Source of the DNA: Verrucomicrobiales bacterium
Lineage (GTDB): Bacteria; Verrucomicrobiota; Verrucomicrobiia; Verrucomicrobiales; DEV007
NCBI GenBank assembly: GCA_029233965.1
Contig: JARGOP010000016.1
Coordinates: forward strand, 1 to 64,000
Direction: 5' to 3'
DNA length: 64,000 bases
The notes under the pieces are model-generated. The model was not told where the DNA came from. It saw only the letters and a program-made list of their open reading frames with translations, and made no database searches. Position numbers and translations under genes: made by a program. How positions within the stretch are numbered: position 1 is the first letter of the stretch; each line of letters starts with the position of its first letter. This document shows positions 1-8,431 of this stretch, in pieces.

Positions 1-175
1 GGAGAGTTGCGGGTGCTGCGGGATTTGCAGAGAGGCGTAATTTCTGAGCCGCAGGGTCGACAAAACAAAACAAGCTCGAAAGCCCCGGCTCATTGAGAGA
101 GGATAATTACAACTCCTGGAACCGGGAAATTCAATCTACACTGCTTACGGATCAGTCCCCTTCTCCAAGCCACAT
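1..175. other. Window edge, no supported gene
   Basis: One plus-strand frame is open from the first base to a TGA near 94-96, and two other plus frames stop within about 50 bases. A 3' end of a gene entering from the left is possible, but 31 codons without a recognisable motif are not enough to call one. The rest lies beyond the 3' end of the minus-strand gene that stops at 176. No hairpin with a T-run was seen. Confidence 0.3.
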
Positions 176-769
176 CTAACTCAACTCCTCCAGAATCAAA
201 GACGTCCAGGCGACTAGAATCGCGACCCAGGTAACAATCCAGCCTACGGAGAGAATCATCGCGGTCCACCAACGCCAGCGCCCCCGGGGAAAGAGTGAGC
301 CCGTCTCTTTTCGATTCCTGATTAACAGAAACAGGGCGAGCGGAGCAGTAATCAGACTCAGCGGGGCGAGCAGGGTCACGAGGGCGAGGGCGCGATTGTC
401 ATTCAGCGCCGCCTTTGGTAAATAGGCGGGAGACTTTTCTTCTTCGCGAAGACGATAGAGGCAGGGCAGGCAGACCTCTTCGCCACTCCAGACGACGGTT
501 GCCTTCGACGACATGAGACATCCACATTCATCGCAGACCTTCTCTGCTTTCAGTTCCGGAAAAAAGGTGCAGTAAGACTCGGACTCATCGGCGATTTGGG
601 GATCGACCTGTCGAACCTGCTCTCGGAACAGTCTCGGGAAGACTCGGATATCGACGGCACTCCGGCAGACAGGACATTTGTCCTCGAGCGCCATCACTTC
701 ACGATTCACGCTGAGGACATTCCGGCAGGTCGGACACTGGAGGAGGGCTTCTCGCGATTCGGTTTTCAT
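176..769 (-). CDS. Zinc-ribbon membrane protein, function unknown
   Basis: A 197-residue protein with a cytoplasmic-looking N-terminal half carrying four cysteine pairs. CPTC (residues 12-15) and CPVC (32-35) form one probable zinc ribbon. CDEC (about 82-85) and CLPC (about 101-104) form a second. The C-terminal half has two hydrophobic segments, about 127-150 and 168-193, so the protein is probably a two-pass inner-membrane protein with metal-binding domains. It starts 14 bp after the stop of the upstream RDD gene and is probably cotranscribed with it. No catalytic motif is visible and I do not recognise a named family. A role in metal sensing or protein-protein contact is a guess. Confidence 0.8.
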   Translation of the reverse strand: MKTESREALLQCPTCRNVLSVNREVMALEDKCPVCRSAVDIRVFPRLFREQVRQVDPQIADESESYCTFFPELKAEKVCDECGCLMSSKATVVWSGEEVCLPCLYRLREEEKSPAYLPKAALNDNRALALVTLLAPLSLITAPLALFLLIRNRKETGSLFPRGRWRWWTAMILSVGWIVTWVAILVAWTSLILEELS

Positions 770-783
770 GAGGTCTCGTCACG

Positions 784-1725
784 CTACTTTTTCACCACGC
801 GGGTGGCGGCAACCCGGTCGTGCAGGGCACGCTTTTCCGGATCGAAAGCAGCCATCCAGTAAACACCACTTCCGAGGACTGAAACGATGACGCACCCGAC
901 GAGGCCGCCGATCACCGCAGCGCCAAGGGTCGCGCCTCCCCTTGCTTCACTGGAGGCCGCAATCGTTGTCCCGACAAGAAGGCCGAATCCCAGCATCACC
1001 GGAAACCAGAAGAGAAGATAGTTCAGCGGCTTTTTGGCGAGCCAGCGATAGAATGCCTGCTTGTAAGTGAGTTTGGAACCGTCCGGCTTGATGACCTTGG
1101 CGCCGATGATCGATTTCCCGAGGGTTCCGCCATACTTCCCGACCATCCAGGTTTCATAAAAGATGCTCACCCCGAGAATACCAAGCATTCCGATACCGTT
1201 CGAAACGGCCATGGCAACAATCACGCCCGTGGACGGATCGCTCTCAAGTTCTTCAAGGCCACCGGTAAAAACGACGATATAATAGGGAATCATACAGATC
1301 CAGGTCGGCACCATCTTGATGAGGTAATCGAGAAAGGAAGCGAGAGCCCGCCACCAGAATCCAATGTATTCAAACCGCTGTGCGGTCGCGTCTTCGATCC
1401 CGGTCGTCCCTTTTTCCAGGAGATTCTGAACGAAGCTCTCTTTTTCACCGGCCCCGATGAGAGCGGCGCCGTAGGGAAGCATTTCACGGACCGGAAAAAC
1501 CCGGTCTGACTGAGCACAGACACCTAGCTTCATTTCGCCCCCCTCTTCATCGCGGGGATAAAAGGAGGGAGCCAGATCAATCCAGCGGGTCCACGCTTCC
1601 ATGCCGTCCTCCCAAACCAGTGTGCTTGCGAGGATGGTGCCCTCTCTGCTGAGATCCAAGAGGGTTGACTCGTCGATCGGACCCTGTTGGTTCGCTTCTT
1701 TGTCCGTGTAAAACCAGGTGCCCAT
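784..1725 (-). CDS. GYF_2 plus RDD-domain membrane protein
   Basis: A 313-residue protein. The N-terminus (residues 5-50, WFYTDKEANQQGPIDESTL and a following W-E-x-G-M-x-x-W pattern) matches the GYF_2/DUF4339 domain often fused to bacterial membrane proteins. The C-terminal part (about 115-310) is an RDD-type membrane domain: an aromatic, Arg-rich segment (YIGFWWRALASFLDYLI) with the family Arg and Asp residues, then several hydrophobic helices, including the GKYGGTLGKSIIGAKVI loop typical of RDD proteins. RDD proteins are multi-pass and mostly uncharacterised; some are linked to ion exchange. The gene lies between moaD and the zinc-ribbon gene on the same strand, 64 bp after moaD. The domain call is firm and the function is unknown. 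Confidence 0.85.
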   Translation of the reverse strand: MGTWFYTDKEANQQGPIDESTLLDLSREGTILASTLVWEDGMEAWTRWIDLAPSFYPRDEEGGEMKLGVCAQSDRVFPVREMLPYGAALIGAGEKESFVQNLLEKGTTGIEDATAQRFEYIGFWWRALASFLDYLIKMVPTWICMIPYYIVVFTGGLEELESDPSTGVIVAMAVSNGIGMLGILGVSIFYETWMVGKYGGTLGKSIIGAKVIKPDGSKLTYKQAFYRWLAKKPLNYLLFWFPVMLGFGLLVGTTIAASSEARGGATLGAAVIGGLVGCVIVSVLGSGVYWMAAFDPEKRALHDRVAATRVVKK

Positions 1726-1789
1726 TCGATCGTCTCAGGTGGAGTCTAGCTTTCCGGGGAAAATGGAAAAGCGCAAAATCCCGCTTCCT

Positions 1790-2038
1790 TCATCCACCCT
1801 GAACCGGCGGCATCAGGGCAAGTTCATCCCCGTCCTGAAGCACGGTTGTGCCATCAGCGTATTCACAGTTCACCGCGATCAGCATCTTCGACTCCCATGA
1901 CCGCAGTTCCTCGAAAGATGCGAACAGTTCGGCGAGAGCATCCGCGACGGTCGTACTGGATCCGCCAAGCCCGAGGGTCAGTTCGTTGAACCCCGTTTTC
2001 TCGCGGAAAATAGAGAAAAAGAGAACGGTGATCTTCAT
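1790..2038 (-). CDS. moaD: MoaD/ThiS-family sulfur-carrier protein
   Basis: An 82-residue beta-grasp protein ending in VQGG. The C-terminal Gly-Gly is the residue pair that is adenylated and thiocarboxylated in MoaD and ThiS. The start (MKITVLFFSIFREKTG) and the ALMPPVQGG ending fit MoaD, the small subunit of molybdopterin synthase, better than ThiS. Its start codon directly abuts the hpt stop codon with no gap, so the two are almost certainly cotranslated. No moaE, moaA or moeB lies in the window, so the molybdopterin role rests on similarity alone. A sulfur carrier for another pathway is possible. Confidence 0.82.
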   Translation of the reverse strand: MKITVLFFSIFREKTGFNELTLGLGGSSTTVADALAELFASFEELRSWESKMLIAVNCEYADGTTVLQDGDELALMPPVQGG

Positions 2039-2593
2039 TCAGGACTCGATGAATTCAGGTTTGAGAACTCCAATCATGGGAAGATTCCGATACTCCCCCC
2101 GATAGTCGAGACCGTATCCCACGACAAACTCGTCGCCCACCTCAAAGCCGACATAGTCCGCTTCAACTTCGACGGCGCGCTCCACTCTCTTCGAGAGAAG
2201 GACGGCGGATCGAACCGAGTTGGGTGAACATTCGCTTTCCAGCTTCCGTCGAATCGCGGCGAGGGTTCGTCCGGTGTCGAGGATGTCATCAAGAATAAGC
2301 ACGTCCCTCCCTTTCACTTCCGGCATGCGTGTCTGGTGAAAAGTGACCTCGCCGGAGCTCGTTGTCGCGCCGTGATAACTCGCCACTGAGATCGAGTCGA
2401 GCTGGAGCGGCAGGTTGATCTCCCGAATCAGGTCGGCCATGAAGAGAATCCCACCCTGCAACACGGTGATAACGGAAAGCGGACCACCCTCGTAGTCATT
2501 TGTGATCGCCTCTCCCATTTCGGCAACGCGGCGACGAATGGCACTTTGCTCAAAAAGGGTTCTTTCAAGATGAGAAGTTTGGTCTCTCGGCAT
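2039..2593 (-). CDS. hpt: Hypoxanthine phosphoribosyltransferase
   Basis: A 184-residue type I phosphoribosyltransferase. The PRPP-binding loop VLILDDILDTGRTL (about residues 96-109) is the family signature, with the paired acidic residues and the TGRTL phosphate loop. The VVGYGLDYRGEYRNLP segment near the C-terminus is the purine-binding region of HPRTs. The length matches bacterial Hpt (about 175-185 residues). It converts hypoxanthine or guanine plus PRPP to IMP or GMP in purine salvage. It is first in a minus-strand set followed immediately by moaD. A GC-rich hairpin (GGGGCGG/CCGCCCC, 2600-2615) sits just upstream of the start. Confidence 0.95.
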   Translation of the reverse strand: MPRDQTSHLERTLFEQSAIRRRVAEMGEAITNDYEGGPLSVITVLQGGILFMADLIREINLPLQLDSISVASYHGATTSSGEVTFHQTRMPEVKGRDVLILDDILDTGRTLAAIRRKLESECSPNSVRSAVLLSKRVERAVEVEADYVGFEVGDEFVVGYGLDYRGEYRNLPMIGVLKPEFIES

Positions 2594-2707
2594 AACTCAG
2601 GGGCGGACCCGCCCCAGAAGACATCCTTACGAAAGCCGCTTCAACCAATTATTTGCCTGCCGTGTCGAATCGATCCATCGTAAATTCCTTATAAACCTCC
2701 GATACCC

Positions 2708-3373
2708 ATGAGTGACTCCATTCGACAATCCATCGCCGAAATGAGGCAAGACTATCGCGCCGGCACGCTGACTCCTGCTGACCTTGCCGATTCACCTATA
2801 GACCAATTCGCAAAATGGTTTGATGAAGCGATCAAATCTCAAATTCGCGAGCCGAACGCGATGACCCTCTGCACCCTCGGTGAGGATGGGATTCCAAATG
2901 CCCGCACCGTTCTCATGAAAGACTTCAGCGACCAGGGAGTGACGTTTTATACCAACTACGGAAGCCGCAAGGGGCGCGAGATTGCCGCTCATCCCGGTGC
3001 CTCGGTCCTCTTTTTCTGGAAAGAACTGGAGCGCCAGGTCCACGTGCGGGGACAAGTGGGAAAGACTTCAACAGCTGACTCGGAATCCTACTTTTTCTCC
3101 CGTCCCTACGATGCGAGGATCGGGGCCTGGGCCTCTCAGCAAAGCCGGAAGATTCCCGGCCGGAAATGGCTCGAAGACCGGGTCGCGGAGCTCGAAGCGA
3201 AGTATCCCGATGACGGCACGCCGAACTGTGTTCCCCTGCCCGACTTCTGGGGTGGCTACCGTTTGGAACCGGTCACGGTTGAGTTCTGGCAGGGCCAACC
3301 GGGGCGCAAGCACGACCGCTTCGTCTACTCGCTCGAGGGCGCGGACTGGAGCATCTCGCGTCTCAGCCCTTGA
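2708..3373 (+). CDS. pdxH: Pyridoxamine 5'-phosphate oxidase
   Basis: A 221-residue FMN flavoprotein that oxidises PNP or PMP to pyridoxal 5'-phosphate in vitamin B6 salvage and synthesis. Family features: PNARTVLMKDF and FYTNYGSRKG (FMN phosphate binding), VHVRGQVGK, the YFFSRPYDARIGAWASQQS segment, and a C-terminal domain ending in W..SRLSP, the conserved PdxH terminus. The length is typical (210-230). It is transcribed divergently from hpt across a 114-bp spacer. A hairpin just past its stop may end its transcript, although the T-run is on the side serving the opposite strand. Confidence 0.96.
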   Translation: MSDSIRQSIAEMRQDYRAGTLTPADLADSPIDQFAKWFDEAIKSQIREPNAMTLCTLGEDGIPNARTVLMKDFSDQGVTFYTNYGSRKGREIAAHPGASVLFFWKELERQVHVRGQVGKTSTADSESYFFSRPYDARIGAWASQQSRKIPGRKWLEDRVAELEAKYPDDGTPNCVPLPDFWGGYRLEPVTVEFWQGQPGRKHDRFVYSLEGADWSISRLSP

Positions 3374-3380
3374 GCCGGTA

Positions 3381-3415
3381 TAATAAAAACGCTCCCGGCG
3401 GTAAGACCGGGAGCG
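3381..3415 (-). terminator. Rho-independent terminator for the MarR gene
   Basis: A 9-bp perfect stem CGCTCCCGG/CCGGGAGCG (3390-3398 and 3407-3415) with an 8-nt loop. On the minus strand the stem is followed by TTTTTATTA, a good U-tract, so it fits an intrinsic terminator for the MarR-family gene ending at 3519. It is only 8 bp past the convergent pdxH stop and could also act on that transcript, but the plus-strand side has no T-run. Confidence 0.75.
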
Positions 3416-3518
3416 CTACTAAAATCGCTTAAATATCGGAGAAGTTAGGTTTCCAGGTAAGGCTGAAAGGTGTGTTTCGTGTGTAGATCAAAGCTCAAAG
3501 AAGCTTTGAAATCAGCGC

Positions 3519-3974
3519 TTATCGGGATGCCAGGAACTCTCGCAGTTGCGAATAGATGGGCTGAATGTCTTCTTCAGACCCATTTTCTTGCGCAGCCATG
3601 ATGTCCGAGATGCTCTCTGCAATCGAATTGCGGAGGCGCGTCACCATCTCGATTCCCTTGCGGGTAATCTGGACCATGACCTTACGGCGATCATCCGCTG
3701 CGTGAAGTCGTTGAACATATCCGAGCTTCTCAAGGCGATCCACCAATCCAGTCGCCGCAGCGGTGGAATGACCCATCTTCTTGGAGATGTCCGTCATGGT
3801 GAGATAGTCCTCGTTCGCCAGATATCCCAACAGGAAAAATTGGGCGTATGATACGTTGCCTTTGTTAAGCTCCTTCGACAAGTCGAGGAGAAAGGAACGC
3901 TGAGCGAACATAATAAAGTCCGCCAAACGATCTGCGTTGGGCTCTACAGCCGCTGTTTCTTCTGATATTTGCAT
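3519..3974 (-). CDS. MarR-family transcriptional regulator
   Basis: A 151-residue winged-helix protein. The DNA-binding core is residues 60-115: LTMTDISKKMGHSTAAATGLVDRLEKLGYVQRL followed by the wing DDRRKVMVQITRKG, the conserved MarR D-R-R-x wing motif. Flanking helices form the usual dimer interface. The start is well supported by GGAGGT six bases before the ATG. There is no adjacent efflux pump or enzyme in the usual divergent position, so its target and ligand are unknown. The AT-rich region upstream, with an imperfect inverted repeat, may carry its operator. Confidence 0.92.
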   Translation of the reverse strand: MQISEETAAVEPNADRLADFIMFAQRSFLLDLSKELNKGNVSYAQFFLLGYLANEDYLTMTDISKKMGHSTAAATGLVDRLEKLGYVQRLHAADDRRKVMVQITRKGIEMVTRLRNSIAESISDIMAAQENGSEEDIQPIYSQLREFLASR

Positions 3975-4350
3975 AATATAACCTCCGAGCGATTTTAGAT
4001 TTACTGATAGTGATTATAAATAAAACACTTCAAAACACCTCGCGCAACTAATTTATTATAGATTTCATAATAATTAGATAGAAATTCCATCTCGTCGCAC
4101 AAACTTTCAAAATAGATTCCCATTAATTTTGAATTTCGCAATCTCAAATTGTAAATCTGCGTTAATTTTCAGTTATGAGAGGATTCTCTACGAGGGGTAT
4201 TTAATGCCATTCCCGACTGTAAAGCGAGCCAATTCGACTTCCTCTTCTATGGTGATGAGTCATTTCGTGATATGATATCTCCCGGGATGAACCGAAACTC
4301 TGTCGGCGGCGTTATTGAATAAACGACCGTCTCCAAAGATATTTTTCTCC
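3975..4350. promoter_or_regulatory. AT-rich MarR upstream region with inverted repeat
   Basis: This 376-bp divergent spacer is much richer in A and T than the surrounding coding DNA. It holds a near-perfect Shine-Dalgarno for the MarR gene (GGAGGT on the minus strand, 3981-3986). An imperfect inverted repeat, CTAATTTATTAT (4048-4059) and ATAATAATTAG (4067-4077), lies 74-103 bp upstream of that gene and differs by one extra T. The repeat could be an autoregulatory operator, which is inference. I see no ORF with coding character and no tRNA-like fold. A small RNA cannot be ruled out. Confidence 0.5.
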
Positions 4351-4926
4351 ATGCGATTTCAACTCACTGAAGACTACTGGGCACTGGATGCCCTCTCTCC
4401 GGCCGAATGGCACCTCGTCGCTGAACTTCCGGGAACAGCGGCGGGCGAAAATTTCAGTGAAGAGACGAGAGCCCGCCTCTACCCCTCCCCCCTTTCTCCC
4501 GACTCCCTCGCTGATGAAGAAACGCTCAGCTCGATCGATGACTGGAATGAGTTTGTGCAGCCGGAGATCGAATCCACTTTCAGAAACGCACGGGAAATCG
4601 TGGAAAAGGATCTCGAGAAAGTTGAATTCGTGTCGATGGAGGAATTCTTCAGCCCGGAGCAGTATGAGTTGATCAAGGCCGATCTCCCTGAACTCCGCAG
4701 AGTCACGATTCGGCTCGAAAACACGGAAGCCTGGTACAGCACTCTCAATCAGGCCCGCCTTCTCATGAATGAGGAATACGATCTCGCTTCCTCCGAAGAA
4801 CGCCTGATGCTGCGCCTCGAGCATCAGGAGAACATCGATCAGGAGCGCCTTCTCATTTTTGCTCAATACGAGCTCTACTCTGCAGTTCAGGGGATGCTGG
4901 TGGAAAACGTGATGGGACTTTCCTGA
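4351..4926 (+). CDS. Hypothetical protein coupled to cdd
   Basis: A 191-residue acidic, mostly helical soluble protein. The ORF track starts it at a TTG at 4315; I prefer the ATG at 4351 (MRFQLTEDYWALD), which gives a more natural N-terminus. There is no signal peptide, membrane segment or catalytic motif. The pattern of an MRFxL start and a late W-x-x-x-LN-x-x-R-L-L segment (WYSTLNQARLLMNEEYD) weakly recalls DUF2017, a family of small uncharacterised proteins, but I would not assign it without a profile search. Its TGA overlaps the cdd ATG (TGATG), so the two are translationally coupled. Confidence 0.75.
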   Translation: MRFQLTEDYWALDALSPAEWHLVAELPGTAAGENFSEETRARLYPSPLSPDSLADEETLSSIDDWNEFVQPEIESTFRNAREIVEKDLEKVEFVSMEEFFSPEQYELIKADLPELRRVTIRLENTEAWYSTLNQARLLMNEEYDLASSEERLMLRLEHQENIDQERLLIFAQYELYSAVQGMLVENVMGLS

Positions 4927-5411
4927 TGAATACCTCGAAGATTCGATCTGAAAGCGGCCTCTGGACACTTTTTGGCGATTTTCAGGTCGGTGATCCGACA
5001 CGGTTCGACGAACTGATGCAACGAGCCCGTGAGGTTCAGGAAAACGCCTACGCTCCCTACTCGAGATTCCGCGTCGGAGCGGCGGCGCTGGTCGACGGGC
5101 GCGTCTTCAGCGGCTGCAATGTCGAGAATGCGAGCTACGGAGGCACGATGTGTGCCGAGCGCGCCGCCCTCTTCAGTGCCGTCGCGGCAGGAGCACAGAA
5201 GCTTACAGTCATTGCCATCACCACCGATGCGAGGACAGAAGCACCGATCGAATCAAGGTCACCCTGCGGGTTGTGCCGCCAGGTCATGGCCGAGTTCGCC
5301 GGCGACGAGACTCTCGTCCTCCTTGACGGCGGCTCCGGAGACGACTCACTCTATCGTGGCGAAATCATTCGCTTCGATGATCTCCTGCCCTGGCGCTTTC
5401 GCCTGCAGTGA
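4926..5411 (+). CDS. cdd: Cytidine deaminase
   Basis: A 161-residue zinc-dependent deaminase converting cytidine and deoxycytidine to uridine and deoxyuridine in pyrimidine salvage. The catalytic signatures are clear: NVENASYGGTMCAERAA supplies the first Zn cysteine and the proton-shuttling Glu (C-A-E), and SPCGLCRQ supplies the other two Zn cysteines. The YAPYSRFRVGAA substrate-binding motif is present. It has about 20 extra residues at the N-terminus compared with the compact tetrameric form (about 130 residues), so an internal start is possible, but the four-base overlap with the upstream gene supports this one. Confidence 0.95.
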   Translation: MNTSKIRSESGLWTLFGDFQVGDPTRFDELMQRAREVQENAYAPYSRFRVGAAALVDGRVFSGCNVENASYGGTMCAERAALFSAVAAGAQKLTVIAITTDARTEAPIESRSPCGLCRQVMAEFAGDETLVLLDGGSGDDSLYRGEIIRFDDLLPWRFRLQ

Positions 5412-5610
5412 TCCCGGCAAGGTAGTGGTGATCATGAATTGCCATCCCGAAAGCACCGGCCGGACTTCCGGTGGAGATTGAAAGTCACCAGCGGAACAAG
5501 CATCCCGCTACGCCCGGTTGCCCTCGAATCCACCACATCACGGCGAAATCTGCTTTTTTTGAAAAAATCGACTTTCATTCTTGAGGTTTTTATAAAAAAA
5601 GCAATTAATT

Positions 5611-7019
5611 ATGGAAATTATAAATTCCGCGCATGACTTCCCTGTTTTTTCCCTCTTTTCAAAGCTCAGTCTTTTCGTGGTTTCAGCCGGAGTGGGAATG
5701 ATTGCTTACTTCCTGTTTGCCGGAACCAACACCAAGGCAGGCTATGACGGCGGCGCCGGGGCGATCATCATCCCGGCCGTGGAAAGTCATCTCCACCTTC
5801 CGATGGAGGAGGCGCTCCTCGCGAAGACCCAGTCTCCCGTTGATGTCAGCGGAGACGCTTACGGGGTTCTCTATGTCCTCCAGCTGGACGGCAAGTTCAT
5901 CCGCATTGGAAACGGAGGGACCATGATGAAGGTCTCCACTCAGTATGCGAATCTCAGTGATGACCGGACGAAGCACGAAGTCGGATTTTCCGCGATTGCA
6001 TTTCATCCGGAATTTCTCGTCAAAGAGCGTCCCGGATTCAGCAAGTTTTACGTCGTCGTGGCCGAGAAAGCGCGTTCCGCGATGCCGGACTTCATTCCTC
6101 AGTTCGGATTTGGTCCTGAGACTCATCAGGAAGTGCTCTACGAATACCAGACCGATTTCCCTACGCTTCGAACTTCAAAGGCACCCGTCGTGAAGTGATG
6201 CGCTTCAGCCAGCCGGGGCGGGAGAACAATGTCACCAGCATCACTTTCGATCCCTACGGCCATCTCTTTCTCGCCGTTGGCGACGGAGCCCACATGGAGG
6301 TCGATCATCGCAGCCCTTCGAAAAATGCGTCTTCGCTTTCGAATGCCTATGGAAAAATCCTGCCCATCGACCCCATGGGGCGCAACTCGGTGAATGGAAA
6401 ATACGGCATTCCCAGGACGAACCCCTTCCAGCTCGTCTCCGACGCGCTCCCCGAACTCTGGACCTTCGGCCTCCGTGCTCCGCACAGCCTTTCCTTTGAT
6501 CCCTTTCTCCAGAATCTTTGCATTGGAGAATCCAGTGAGAATGGCATGGAAAAGGTCAACATCAGCGAATACGGCGGCGAGCACTTCGGGTGGGACCTCC
6601 TGCGCGACAACGGCCTTTTCAGCCTTGTTTCCAACAGCCAGCTTGCCGAAGTCGTCACTGCTCTAACCTTCTCGATTGACCGTAGATCGCAGTCCATGGG
6701 AATGAACACGGGAAACGTGATCTACCGAGGCGAGAATTTTCCCTCCCTCGCCGGAAGACTCATCGTTGCGAACGAGTCCGGTGACCTCGTTGTTTCCCAG
6801 CCCGAACTGCAGGGGCAGCTTCAGCTCCTCGATCTCGGCCCCCTTTCCGGAAGACGAATCAACGCACTTCGCACCACTCCCGCGGGAGAGCTGCTCATTC
6901 TCTGCGCGGACGGCAGTATTTTCGAACTGAAGAAAACCGAGTCCACGACGGAAGGAAGCTGGAAGCGTAAGCCCCTCTACTGCCTTCGCACGATCGAGAG
7001 CACGGCGAGCCGCAGCTAA
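5611..7019 (+). pseudogene. PQQ-type sugar dehydrogenase, split by a frameshift
   Basis: Two ORFs (5611-6198 and 6195-7019) together encode one glucose/sorbosone dehydrogenase-like beta-propeller. The first half has an N-terminal hydrophobic anchor (about residues 18-40) and the early propeller blades. The second has NVTSITFDPYGHLFLAVGDGA, the family substrate/calcium-site region, and RAPHSLSFDP. Reading past the first half in the second frame gives Y-A-S-N-F-K-G-T-R-R-E-V-M-R-F, a natural continuation. Restoring one C in the CCC run at 6159-6161 joins both halves into a protein of about 470 residues. Either the gene is broken or the assembly has a homopolymer error. The 199-bp gap before it (5412-5610) shows only a short CACCGG/CCGGTG hairpin. 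Confidence 0.85.
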
Positions 7020-8383
7020 AACTCAGCGGACCCCGGCGTGCGCGGGAACGGGATCACATCCCGAATGTTGGCAACCCCGGTGATAAACATCAGGAGCCGC
7101 TCAAAACCGAGGCCGAAACCGGCATGAGGCACTGAGCCGTAGCGGCGGAGATCGACATACCAGGAATAGTCCGCCTCATCGAGGTCGTGCGCTTTCATAT
7201 TGGCACGGAGAATCTCGAGGCGTTCCTCCCGCTGGCTGCCGCCAACGATCTCGCCGATCCCCGGTACAAGCAGATCCATCGCCGCGACCGTCTTTTCATC
7301 GTCATTGATGCGCATGTAGAAGGGTTTGATCTCCTTCGGGTAATTATAAACCGTCGTGGGACACTTGAAGTGCGTCTCGGTCAGGTAGCGCTCGTGCTCA
7401 GACTGAAGGTTGTGCCCATACTCAACGGGGAACTCAAACTTTGCGCCGCTCTCCTCGAGGATCCTTACCGCCTCAGTGTAGCTGACCCGCTCAAAGGCAC
7501 GATCACGGACGGACTCGAGGCGACTGATGAGCCCCTTGTCGACAAACTGATCAAAGAAGCCGAGATCTTCGCGGCAGGATTCGAGAGCATCGGTGACAAG
7601 ATGTTTGATCATCGCCTCGGCCAGATCCATGTCCGCCATCAAATCACAGAACGCGATCTCCGGCTCTATCATCCAGAACTCCGAGGCATGGCGCGAGGTA
7701 TGGGAATTCTCAGCCCGGAAGGTCGGCCCGAAGGTGTAGATGTTCGAAAGGGCACAGGCGAAGGTCTCGCCTTCAAGCTGACCACTCACGGTGAGATAGC
7801 TCGGCTTTCCAAAGAACTCCTCATCGCCAAGGCGAATCTCCTCACCATCCATCGTGACCACGCGGAACATCTCACCGGCCCCCTCGCAATCCGAGGCGGT
7901 GATGACAGGCGTGTGCACATAGACGAAACCACGATCCTGAAAAAACTGATGAATCGCATACGCCATGCGGCTGCGCACGCGGAAAACGGCCCCGAAGAGG
8001 TTGGATCGCGGCCTGAGGTGGGCAATGGATCGGAGGAACTCCATCGAGTGCCCTTTTTTCTGGAGAGGAAAATCGCCTTCTGCGGAGCCCAGCATCGTGA
8101 CCGTGATCGCCTGCATCTCCCATTTTTGTCCCTTACCCTGCGACTCGACGACCTTACCGCGAACAGAGACCGATGCCCCGGTGGTGAGAGGAATCACCGA
8201 GTCGTGATAGCCCTCCAGCGTGGCGTCTGCGACAATCTGCAGATTGGTGAGGCAGCTTCCATCGTTTACTTCGATAAAGGAAAACGCCTTTGAGTCGCGC
8301 TTCGTTCGCACCCATCCCTCGATGAGGATTTCCGGCTCGGGAGCGTCGCTTTGAAGAACTTCACGGATAGGAGTGCGCGTCAT
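7016..8383 (-). CDS. asnS: Asparaginyl-tRNA synthetase
   Basis: A 455-residue class IIb aminoacyl-tRNA synthetase that charges tRNA-Asn. It has an N-terminal OB-fold anticodon-binding domain ([24 protein letters not shown], about residues 20-45). The catalytic core includes the motif 2-like [25 protein letters not shown] and motif 3 [15 protein letters not shown] near the C-terminus. The ORF track extends to a TTG at 8431, but the ATG at 8383 gives the family length (E. coli 466) and a normal start ([10 protein letters not shown]). It is convergent with the sugar dehydrogenase with a 4-bp overlap. It lies 48 bp after the kinase gene on the same strand. Confidence 0.96.
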   Translation of the reverse strand: MTRTPIREVLQSDAPEPEILIEGWVRTKRDSKAFSFIEVNDGSCLTNLQIVADATLEGYHDSVIPLTTGASVSVRGKVVESQGKGQKWEMQAITVTMLGSAEGDFPLQKKGHSMEFLRSIAHLRPRSNLFGAVFRVRSRMAYAIHQFFQDRGFVYVHTPVITASDCEGAGEMFRVVTMDGEEIRLGDEEFFGKPSYLTVSGQLEGETFACALSNIYTFGPTFRAENSHTSRHASEFWMIEPEIAFCDLMADMDLAEAMIKHLVTDALESCREDLGFFDQFVDKGLISRLESVRDRAFERVSYTEAVRILEESGAKFEFPVEYGHNLQSEHERYLTETHFKCPTTVYNYPKEIKPFYMRINDDEKTVAAMDLLVPGIGEIVGGSQREERLEILRANMKAHDLDEADYSWYVDLRRYGSVPHAGFGLGFERLLMFITGVANIRDVIPFPRTPGSAEF

Positions 8384-8431
8384 ACCGGGAAGTATCGAAA
8401 CGGCCTCACGATTTTCAACAGGATTCGGCAA

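Noticed and set aside
2600-2615. GGGGCGG/CCGCCCC hairpin upstream of hpt
   Set aside because: The loop is only two bases and there is no T-run. It could be structural in the 5' region but no function is supported.
7187-8293. Plus-strand ORF of 368 residues opposite asnS
   Set aside because: It is the complement of a firmly identified aminoacyl-tRNA synthetase. High-GC genomes give long antisense frames, and no domain is visible.
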